A stretch of 6,499 nt of DNA. It comes from an uncultured Collinsella sp. (GTDB taxonomy: Bacteria; Actinomycetota; Coriobacteriia; Coriobacteriales; Coriobacteriaceae). The notes beneath the pieces are model-generated. The model was not told the DNA's origin. It did no database searches and saw only the letters and a program-made list of their open reading frames with translations. The position numbers were made by a program, and so were the translations under genes. Of this stretch, positions 1-5,349 are shown one piece after another (the first letter of the stretch is position 1; every line of letters starts with the position of its first letter). The stretch is taken from NCBI GenBank assembly GCA_958372035.1, contig CATXML010000070.1, positions 1 to 6,499 on the forward strand, written 5' to 3'.

Positions 1-30
1 CGGATTGGCCTCGGTAAGCGTGCCGTTCTT
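1..30 (-). other. In-frame continuation of the P-type ATPase beyond the stop
   Basis: Read on the minus strand in the ATPase frame, these bases give KNGTLTEANP. This matches the family motif DKTGTLT from its second residue, with Asn in place of the first Thr. The phosphorylation (P) and nucleotide-binding (N) domains would follow to the left, outside the window. The true gene therefore extends past the left edge, and the stop at 31-33 is either a real inactivating mutation or an end-of-contig error. Confidence 0.8.
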
Positions 31-1188
31 TTAAAAGACAATGTTATCGGCCTTGTCAAACGACTCAAAGTACTTCGCGCCCTTGACCATGACGCCCATC
101 TTGGCAGCATCGCTCATAGCGGTCATGACGGCAACGGAACCCGTGAGCTTGAGTGCGCACGAGTAGTCGACCATCAGTGCCGCCGAGGTCTTGATGAGGC
201 TGCGGGTAGTAAGCGCAACTAGGCCCGCGAGCAGGAAGTTCCACGGGACGATCTTGTTGGCAAGGTCCTCCATATGCGACTGGCCCTCGGACTTGAGCGA
301 GTCGGCCGTCTGCACGAGCGAGACGATTGAGCGCAGTTTGGTTTGCGCCGTATTGGCGCGCACGCGCACCAAGATGCCGCCGTCTTCCACGACGGTACCG
401 GCGAACACGTCGTCGCCCACGCTGCGCTCGACGGCCAGCGGCTCGCCGGTCAGGGTCGCCTGGTTGACCATAGCGCTCCCCTGCTCGACAACACCGTCGA
501 TGCAGATGGACATGCCGGTGCGCACGGCGACCAGATCGCCGGGCTCAAGCTCGGTCGCGGCAACGCTTACCTCGGTGTCGCCGACAACCTTTTGCGCCTT
601 GTCGGGCACATCGAGCAGCGAGTTGATGAGCTCGTTTTCACTCATGGCGCGGGTGTAGTCCTCGAGCAGCTCGCCCACGTTGAGCAGGAACATCGTCTGG
701 CCCGCGGTGTCGACATCACGCTTGACGAACGAAATGCCGATGGCCGAAGCGTCGAGCACGGGAACGGTCAGGCGCGGCTGCGCGAGCTCACGGAGGGCGG
801 CGCGCAAAAAGGTCATGTAACCGGCCACGACAAACACCGCACGCAGGGGCGTGGGCAAAAACCAGCGACGTGCGTAGTGGGCGCCGACAAGTGTGGCAAG
901 ATCCATGACGAGCTTGTGCTTGCGCGGCTCGAGTTGTATCACGTAGCCCGTCTTTGCGTCGGCAATGGCCTGAGCGTCGAGCGCACCGACGGCGGCCAGC
1001 ACGGCATCGCGTCGCGGCTCGTCGTACTCCAGCGCCATCTGGCCAATGCGGCCATACACGCGCACCTTGCGCACGCCGTCGATGTCGCCACCAAGCTTAA
1101 GAAGCGCATCGAGATCGCTCTCTGGCACAGGACCCGCCAACTGGAGGCGGGTCCTGCCGGGGATCTCGCTGATAATCGAGAATCTCAT
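31..1188 (-). CDS. Heavy-metal P-type ATPase, N-terminal part, interrupted at the DKTGT motif
   Basis: This is the first 385 residues of an ATP-driven transition-metal pump of the inner membrane (P1B-like). Residues 1-75 form an HMA-like N-terminal domain with a PGRTR motif at 10-14 and no CxxC metal site. Hydrophobic segments lie at about 93-131 and 141-176. The actuator domain spans about 195-290 and carries LTGEP at 246-250. Two further membrane segments lie at about 312-330 and 333-357. The second holds Y342-S343-C344-A345-L346, where most P1B pumps have CPC, SPC or CPH, so the usual proline is absent. The protein reaches DNIVF, and then a TAA at 31-33 replaces the codon of the phosphorylated Asp. 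The frame beyond reads KNGTLTEANP, clearly the rest of DKTGTLT. The start is ATG at 1186-1188; its ribosome site is weak (AGG about 10 bases upstream), which suggests coupling to the gene 18 bases upstream. The family is certain. The transported metal is not known; iron or manganese is a guess from context. Confidence 0.9.
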   Translation of the reverse strand: MRFSIISEIPGRTRLQLAGPVPESDLDALLKLGGDIDGVRKVRVYGRIGQMALEYDEPRRDAVLAAVGALDAQAIADAKTGYVIQLEPRKHKLVMDLATLVGAHYARRWFLPTPLRAVFVVAGYMTFLRAALRELAQPRLTVPVLDASAIGISFVKRDVDTAGQTMFLLNVGELLEDYTRAMSENELINSLLDVPDKAQKVVGDTEVSVAATELEPGDLVAVRTGMSICIDGVVEQGSAMVNQATLTGEPLAVERSVGDDVFAGTVVEDGGILVRVRANTAQTKLRSIVSLVQTADSLKSEGQSHMEDLANKIVPWNFLLAGLVALTTRSLIKTSAALMVDYSCALKLTGSVAVMTAMSDAAKMGVMVKGAKYFESFDKADNIVF

Positions 1189-1206
1189 AGTTTGTGCCTG
1201 GAAGCG

Positions 1207-1452
1207 CTACTCAGCTGCGTTGTCCGCGGCGGCCTCGCTCTGGGTGATGTAAGCAGCCTCGGCAACCATGTCGTCGACATTAGCCTTGGCCTGCTCGACC
1301 ATGTCCTGGTAGCCGTTCTTGATGCGCATGCCGCACGCGATACCCTGCACGCAGGCATTCTTGACCGGAGCGCTGGTAAGCAGCTTGATGCCGGCCGTGC
1401 CAAGCAGAAAACCGCCACCAACAAGCAGGGTGTTAAACGTCGACTTCTTCAT
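1207..1452 (-). CDS. DUF6110-type small membrane protein (ATPase partner)
   Basis: An 81-residue protein of unknown function. Residues 6-26 form one glycine-rich hydrophobic helix (VGGGFLLGTAGIKLLTS), followed by a short segment with Cys34 and Cys40. The C-terminal half (about 45-81) is an amphipathic, Glu/Asp/Ala-rich helix. The GG..LGTAGIKLL pattern is what I recognise as the DUF6110 family, whose genes commonly sit directly before heavy-metal P-type ATPases in gut bacteria. The same arrangement occurs here, with an 18-base gap. I chose ATG 1450-1452 over the in-frame ATG at 1498-1500 because GGGAG lies about 8 bases upstream of it and the family starts MKK. The longer version would add 16 residues encoded by the hairpin region. 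The role is unknown; by position it is likely an accessory or regulatory subunit of the pump. The two cysteines could bind metal, but this is conjecture. Confidence 0.8.
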   Translation of the reverse strand: MKKSTFNTLLVGGGFLLGTAGIKLLTSAPVKNACVQGIACGMRIKNGYQDMVEQAKANVDDMVAEAAYITQSEAAADNAAE

Positions 1453-1467
1453 GTTGCTTCTCCCTTT

Positions 1468-1501
1468 TGCCGCATGGGGCGCGGCATGGTGCCTTAGCAC
1501 C
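1468..1501 (-). promoter_or_regulatory. Two tandem leader hairpins next to the DUF6110 ribosome site
   Basis: On the minus strand, GGTGC-TAAG-GCACC (1501 down to 1488) can form a 5-bp stem. TGCCGC-(7)-GCGGCA (1486 down to 1468) can form a 6-bp GC-rich stem directly after it. The second stem ends four bases before the GGGAG ribosome site. Such a pair could modulate translation or protect the mRNA. Short GC-rich stems are common by chance in this composition, so the function is uncertain. Confidence 0.4.
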
Positions 1502-1560
1502 CGAGTTCATCAGTTAGCTCGAGCACGCTTTTGAAATACCTTAATTCTATCTAACTATCT

Positions 1561-1580
1561 AGGTCAGCCATGGCTAACCT
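1561..1580. promoter_or_regulatory. 20-bp near-palindrome, probable operator of the DUF6110-ATPase operon
   Basis: AGGTCAGCCATGGCTAACCT is self-complementary at 9 of 10 positions, centred on CCATGG. It lies immediately after the predicted minus-strand -10 box, on about +1 to +20 of the transcript, where a bound repressor would block initiation. The outer arms (AGGTCAG and CTAACCT) look like half-sites of the iron-dependent DtxR/IdeR family. However, they are separated by six bases rather than one, so a standard DtxR site is not supported. The binding protein is unknown. Confidence 0.65.
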
Positions 1581-1587
1581 TTTGAAA

Positions 1588-1616
1588 ATTAACGATGCGG
1601 AGTAACCGATTGTCAA
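1588..1616 (-). promoter_or_regulatory. Sigma70-type promoter for DUF6110-ATPase operon
   Basis: On the minus strand a perfect -35 box TTGACA (1611-1616) is followed by a 17-base spacer and GTTAAT (1588-1593; four of six matches to TATAAT). Transcription would begin near 1581, right at the edge of the palindrome. It is the best promoter match upstream of the DUF6110 gene. The -35 box lies inside a small inverted repeat, TGTCA-CAT-TGACA (1611-1623). Confidence 0.6.
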
Positions 1617-1621
1617 TGTGA

Positions 1622-1640
1622 CAAAGGGACTGTTCCTTTG
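1622..1640 (-). terminator. Weak hairpin after the ABC operon
   Basis: CAAAGG and CCTTTG arms flank a 7-base loop, 7 bases after the stop codon of the second ABC gene. An inner GGA/TCC pairing with a bulge is also possible. No T-run follows in the minus direction, so termination may be inefficient and some read-through into the DUF6110-ATPase operon is plausible. From memory, very similar CAAAGGGAC.GTCCCTTTG elements occur widely in gut bacterial genomes, so it may be a dispersed small repeat. Confidence 0.4.
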
Positions 1641-1647
1641 CCCCTTC

Positions 1648-3405
1648 TTACAGCTGCCAGGCAGCCGCTTCCTTTTGCAGCGCAACCATGCGGGCGAATT
1701 CTCCACCTGCCGCCTTGAGCTGCGCCGGAGTGCCCTGCTCGGCAACCACACCATCCTTGAGTACAACGATCTTATCGGCATTTTCTACCGTGCGCATACG
1801 GTGGGCGATCACGATAACTGTCTTTCCTGCGAGCAGGCGGGAGAGCGCCTGCTGCACCACGGTCTCGTTCTCCACATCCAAACTCGCCGTCGCCTCGTCC
1901 AGCAACACAATCGGCGCATCTTTGAGCAGCGCGCGGGCGATGGAGATGCGCTGGCGCTCGCCGCCGGACAGCTTGGAGCCGTTCTCGCCGATCATGGTGT
2001 CATAGCCCTGCGGCATGCGGCTCACAAACTCGTCGCAGTTGGCGGCACGCGCGGCAGCAAGCACTTCCTCATCGGTGGCATCGCGACGACCAAGACGGAT
2101 GTTTCCCATCACCGTGTCGTCAAAGAGCAGCACGTCTTGGAACACAATGGCGTAGTCGCGCAGCAGTACCTCGGGATCAACGCTCGCAACATCCACGCCA
2201 CCCACGGTGACCGTGCCTTCGGTGGCATCCCAAAAACGCGCGGCCAGGCGGCTCACCGTAGACTTACCGGAACCCGAAGGACCGACCAGCGCCGTAACTT
2301 CGCCTTCCTTGGCGGTAAAGCTCACATCGGTAAGAACTTTCTCGCCGGCGCGGCCGTCCTCGCCCGCACCATAGCCAAATGCCACATGATCAAACACCAC
2401 GTCATGACCTACGGGCTCAAACTGCTCGCTGCCCCGCGCCACGGGCTCTTCCATGATGGAGCGCATGCGCTTGGCCGACGACTCGGCGACAAACAGCTCC
2501 GACACGAGCATAAGGGCCTGATCAAACGGCGCGTAGATACGGCTCACCATAAGCAGGAAGGCAAACATCACCAAAAAGTCGACCTGCCCGGAGGCGACCA
2601 TCGTGGCGCCCGTGACCAACGTGGTGGCTATCCCCAGGCGCAGGATGGCAAAGGCGGAGTTGACCAAAAGCCCGTTGGCGAGCTCGCCTTTGGTGGTCTC
2701 GCGCTCCTCGGCATCGATCACGGCGTTAAGCCCCTCAAGATAATGGGCCTCCTGGTTGGTGGCGCGAATCTCGCGCACGCAGTCGAGCGTCTCCTGGATC
2801 GCCTCGGTGACCTTGACCTTCTCGGCGCGCACACGGTCGAACACCGGGGTCATGGGGCCGCGTGTTAGATACAGCACGGCAAAGGCCACGGGAACGCTCC
2901 AAAACGCCGCGATCGCCAGCTGCCAGCAAAAGAGCAGCGACGCCACGAACACAATGGCGCTTGCGATGACGGCACCCCAAAGCTCTCCCAGCACGTGGCT
3001 GTAGGCGTGCTCCATAGTCTGAACGTCGCCCATGATGGTTTCGGTTAGATCGGCCAGATCACGACGGCCGAAAAACGACAACGGCAGTTTGCGCAAGCGC
3101 TCGGCAATCCCCATGCGCTGCTTGCCGCACTCCTCGTAAAAGATGCAGTAGGTGTAGTAATACTGCTGCCAGTTAGAGGCAAAGAGCAACACAAAAAAGA
3201 CCAGGAGGCCGCCCACGATCGGCAGGGCATCCGGCAGGTCAGCCCCGCTGGCGAGATGCTCGACAAAGCCGGCCATAACCAGGAATAAAAAGCCCATGCC
3301 GGCCATGGTAATGAGATTAGTGAGCGTGGTCCAGAAAATGCCGCGTTTTACGCCGGCGACGCCTTTATCGGATAGGAAATACTTCTTTTGGAATGAGGCG
3401 AACAT
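1648..3405 (-). CDS. ABC half-transporter, YbtQ/IrtB-like (second subunit)
   Basis: A 585-residue fusion of a six-helix exporter-type membrane domain (about 20-305) and an ATPase domain (about 335-575), acting in the cytoplasmic membrane. Walker A is GPSGSGKST at 375-383, the Q-loop Gln is 423, the signature LSGGE is at 479-483, Walker B is IVLLDE at 499-504 with catalytic Glu504, the D-loop is SLD at 508-510 and the switch His is 535. All catalytic residues are present. It follows the other half-transporter with no gap (TAA directly followed by ATG), so the two are translated together and very likely heterodimerise. Membrane-domain style and the IAHRMRTVENADKIVVL stretch resemble the YbtQ/IrtB class, which takes up ferric siderophores despite the exporter fold. 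Family assignment as an ABC transporter is certain. Siderophore import is inferred; a multidrug or peptide exporter is the main alternative. Confidence 0.93.
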   Translation of the reverse strand: MFASFQKKYFLSDKGVAGVKRGIFWTTLTNLITMAGMGFLFLVMAGFVEHLASGADLPDALPIVGGLLVFFVLLFASNWQQYYYTYCIFYEECGKQRMGIAERLRKLPLSFFGRRDLADLTETIMGDVQTMEHAYSHVLGELWGAVIASAIVFVASLLFCWQLAIAAFWSVPVAFAVLYLTRGPMTPVFDRVRAEKVKVTEAIQETLDCVREIRATNQEAHYLEGLNAVIDAEERETTKGELANGLLVNSAFAILRLGIATTLVTGATMVASGQVDFLVMFAFLLMVSRIYAPFDQALMLVSELFVAESSAKRMRSIMEEPVARGSEQFEPVGHDVVFDHVAFGYGAGEDGRAGEKVLTDVSFTAKEGEVTALVGPSGSGKSTVSRLAARFWDATEGTVTVGGVDVASVDPEVLLRDYAIVFQDVLLFDDTVMGNIRLGRRDATDEEVLAAARAANCDEFVSRMPQGYDTMIGENGSKLSGGERQRISIARALLKDAPIVLLDEATASLDVENETVVQQALSRLLAGKTVIVIAHRMRTVENADKIVVLKDGVVAEQGTPAQLKAAGGEFARMVALQKEAAAWQL

Positions 3406-5232
3406 TTAGGCCTCGCCTCCCTTCGTGACGGCGGCATCCGCGGTCGCTGCAGTGATTTTCCAGCTCGCGGCCTGTTCGTATTCGGCCCACATCTTGGCGT
3501 ATAGACCCTTTTGGGACAGCAGCTCGGCATGGGTGCCGGCCTCCTGCACGCTACCTTGGTTGAGCACCACGATCTTGTCGGCCCCCACCACGGTAGAAAG
3601 CCGGTGCGCGATCATAATGACCGTGCGACCCGCCGCCAGCTTGCTAAAGGCGCGCTGGATGAGCGCCTCGTTCTCGGGGTCGGCAAACGCCGTGGCCTCA
3701 TCGAGCACCACGATAGGAGCGTCTTTAAGGATCGCGCGGGCGAGTGCCACGCGCTGGACCTCGCCGCCCGAAAGATATGCTCCGCCGGCGCCGAGCATGG
3801 TGTTGATGCCCTGTGGGAGCTTGGCCACAATGTCGTCGCACTGAGCTGCGGAGAGGGCCGCACGCACTTCGTCGTCAGTGGCCGTAGGCTTGGAGGCGCG
3901 CACGTTATCGGCAAGTGTTTGCCGGAACAGCTGGTTGGTCTGGAACACGAAGGCGACCTGGTCCATAAGCTCGTTCGGATCCATATCGCGAACGTCCACA
4001 CCGCCTACGAGCACTCGACCCGAGGAAACATCCCAAAAACGCGGGATCAGGCTTGCACAGGTTGACTTGCCGCCTCCCGAAGGACCCACAAGCGCGAGGG
4101 TACTACCCGCGGAAACGCTAAAACTCGCATGGTTGACGGCAGGCGCCTCGGCGCCCTCGTAGGTAAAGCTCACATCCTCAAATCGCACGTCGCTGCTGGC
4201 AGGGTACTTGGGTTGAGCGGGCACGGAGAGCTGCTTGGAATCCATGACGCTTCGGATGCGAGCCAGCGAATCGGCACTCATCTGAGAGGCCTCGCCCACA
4301 AACATGAGCTTGGTCATGGCCGTCGGCACCACGGCCGAAAATATCGCGTAAAACGTGAAGTTGGCCATAAAATGCGCGAAGTCCGTCTCGCCCGGCGCCA
4401 ACAGCAACGCCACGGGCAACAGGAATGCCACAAGACCATTGAGCGCGGTAAGGTTGAGTACCTGCGGACCTCGACAGAACGTGCCCGAATAGTTTTGCGC
4501 CATGTCGGCGTATTCGGCGATCGCGTCGTGGAACGCCTTAAAGGAATAGACCGTCTGCTGAAACACCTTGACCACGGGAATGCCGCGTACGTATTCGGTA
4601 CCGGTCTTGTTCATCTTGACCAGCGCGCCCATGTAGGCCTTCATAAACTCGCCGCCCTTGCCGCTCATCATGGTGGCCATGGCGCCAAGCGAAACGACGA
4701 CCGAGATAAGGCACGCCGCGCCCAAACGCCAATCGAGGGCGAAAAGCAGCACGAGCAGACCTGCAACCATGGCGGTGGCGCCGGCGATATCGGGTAGCAT
4801 GTGTGCGAGCAGCGTCTCGGTTGAGGCGGCGCATCCGTCTACGATACGGCGCAGCTCACCGGTGGCATGCGTGTCAAAGTAGCCGAGCGGCAGCTTAAGC
4901 AGATGCTCGCTCGTAGCCTTGCGGATATTGGACGCGCAGCGAAACGCGGATAGGTGCGTACACATGAGTCCCACGAAATAAACCACAATGCTCGCCAGGG
5001 CAAAGCCCACAGCCCACCAACCATACATCGCGATGTCGGTGGCCTCGCTCCAGTTAGGCGCCACGGCGATAAGGTCTCGCGCAACAAACCAGATACACAC
5101 GTACGGGCCAAAGCTCAGCAGCTGCGAGAGCGCCGAGAGAGCCATGCCCAAATATGTTAGGAATTTACGGTCGCCGGCATATGCAAGCAGCTCGCCGATG
5201 CCGCCGCCTTCCCTTTTTGATCCCTTTGCCAT
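3406..5232 (-). CDS. ABC half-transporter, YbtP/IrtA-like (first subunit)
   Basis: A 608-residue half-transporter. Its six-helix membrane domain spans about 20-310 and its ATPase domain about 348-585; a short polar tail (about 592-608) ends the protein. Walker A is GPSGGGKST at 383-391, the Q-loop Gln is 431, the signature LSGGE is at 487-491, Walker B is IVVLDE at 507-512 with catalytic Glu512, and the switch His is 543. The D-loop reads A515-F-A-D518 in DEATAFADPENE rather than the usual SALD. I associate that variant with the YbtP/IrtA siderophore-uptake group. The start is ATG 5230-5232, preceded by AAAGGA with a good 6-base spacing. It is the first gene of a two-gene operon divergent from an AraC regulator, the same logic as ybtA-ybtPQ. 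The substrate is inferred, not shown; no periplasmic-type binding protein is encoded nearby. Confidence 0.93.
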   Translation of the reverse strand: MAKGSKREGGGIGELLAYAGDRKFLTYLGMALSALSQLLSFGPYVCIWFVARDLIAVAPNWSEATDIAMYGWWAVGFALASIVVYFVGLMCTHLSAFRCASNIRKATSEHLLKLPLGYFDTHATGELRRIVDGCAASTETLLAHMLPDIAGATAMVAGLLVLLFALDWRLGAACLISVVVSLGAMATMMSGKGGEFMKAYMGALVKMNKTGTEYVRGIPVVKVFQQTVYSFKAFHDAIAEYADMAQNYSGTFCRGPQVLNLTALNGLVAFLLPVALLLAPGETDFAHFMANFTFYAIFSAVVPTAMTKLMFVGEASQMSADSLARIRSVMDSKQLSVPAQPKYPASSDVRFEDVSFTYEGAEAPAVNHASFSVSAGSTLALVGPSGGGKSTCASLIPRFWDVSSGRVLVGGVDVRDMDPNELMDQVAFVFQTNQLFRQTLADNVRASKPTATDDEVRAALSAAQCDDIVAKLPQGINTMLGAGGAYLSGGEVQRVALARAILKDAPIVVLDEATAFADPENEALIQRAFSKLAAGRTVIMIAHRLSTVVGADKIVVLNQGSVQEAGTHAELLSQKGLYAKMWAEYEQAASWKITAATADAAVTKGGEA

Positions 5233-5240
5233 GAGATTCC

Positions 5241-5272
5241 TTTCTAACGGCTTGAGAGTTAACCGTTAGAAA
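5241..5272. promoter_or_regulatory. Perfect inverted repeat, 10-bp arms, shared operator candidate
   Basis: TTTCTAACGG (5241-5250) and CCGTTAGAAA (5263-5272) are exact reverse complements with 12 bases between them. On the plus strand the left arm touches the -35 box of the regulator's promoter and the right arm lies in its spacer. On the minus strand the repeat lies in the ABC operon leader and its end overlaps the A-run before the AAAGGA ribosome site. It could be an operator for a dimeric regulator, or an mRNA hairpin limiting translation of the first ABC gene. AraC proteins more often bind direct repeats, so a different regulator is possible. Confidence 0.7.
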
Positions 5273-5280
5273 CTTATCAT
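5252..5280 (+). promoter_or_regulatory. Promoter of the AraC-family regulator gene
   Basis: TTGAGA (5252-5257), a 17-base spacer and TATCAT (5275-5280) each match the sigma70 consensus at five of six positions. Transcription would start near 5287, giving a leader of about 60 bases. The inverted repeat at 5241-5272 overlaps this promoter, which suggests autorepression or control by a shared regulator. Confidence 0.6.
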
Positions 5281-5304
5281 TGGCGTGTTAGCCGAGGCAC
5301 ACAA
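5273..5304 (-). promoter_or_regulatory. Possible weak promoter of the ABC operon
   Basis: On the minus strand GATAAG (5273-5278) is the best -10-like hexamer before the first ABC gene. The only -35-like sequence, TTGTGT (5299-5304), is 20 bases away and matches at three positions. A poor -35 box fits a promoter that needs an activator such as the divergent AraC protein. It overlaps the -10 box of the plus-strand promoter, so the two directions may compete for RNA polymerase. Confidence 0.3.
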
Positions 5305-5332
5305 TCGAGCCAGGCGTGGACGTTTCCGCAAA

Positions 5333-5349
5333 GGAAGGGGACGCTTTTG
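5333..5349 (+). promoter_or_regulatory. Ribosome site favouring a TTG start for the regulator
   Basis: GGAAGGGG (5333-5340) is a strong Shine-Dalgarno sequence. It lies 6 bases before the TTG at 5347-5349 but 12 bases before the in-frame ATG at 5353-5355. The spacing favours TTG. Choosing the ATG would remove only two residues (Met-Lys). Confidence 0.55.

Larger units (their letters stand above)
1453..1647. other. Intergenic region between the ABC operon and the DUF6110-ATPase operon
   Basis: No gene is supported in these 195 bases. The region holds a possible weak terminator of the ABC operon (1622-1640), a good minus-strand promoter (1588-1616), a 20-bp near-palindrome on its predicted start (1561-1580), an AT-rich stretch with an AGATAG-TT-AGATAG direct repeat (1547-1560), and two hairpins in the leader (1468-1501). 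The predicted leader before the DUF6110 start is about 128 bases. That is long enough for RNA-level control, but I recognise no known riboswitch. Confidence 0.7.

Noticed and set aside
343..1497. Long plus-strand open frame (384 codons) across the metal ATPase
   Set aside because: It is rich in His, Arg, Gly and Ala, lacks any recognisable domain, and lies opposite a clear P-type ATPase and DUF6110 gene; high-GC shadow frame.
1453..1500. Upstream ATG (1498-1500) as start of the DUF6110 protein
   Set aside because: No ribosome site in front of it, the extra 16 residues are encoded by hairpin sequence, and the internal ATG has GGGAG at good spacing and a family-like MKK start.
1561..1580. Classical DtxR/IdeR iron box
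   Set aside because: The arms are similar, but the six-base centre shifts the half-sites by about half a helical turn relative to the 19-bp consensus, so I do not call it a DtxR box.
1618..2868. Plus-strand open frame of 416 codons opposite the second ABC gene
   Set aside because: Antisense shadow of the conserved ATPase domain with His/Gly/Arg-rich translation and no plausible ribosome site.
4129..4797. Plus-strand open frame of 222 codons inside the first ABC gene
   Set aside because: Shadow of the membrane domain; biased composition, no family resemblance.
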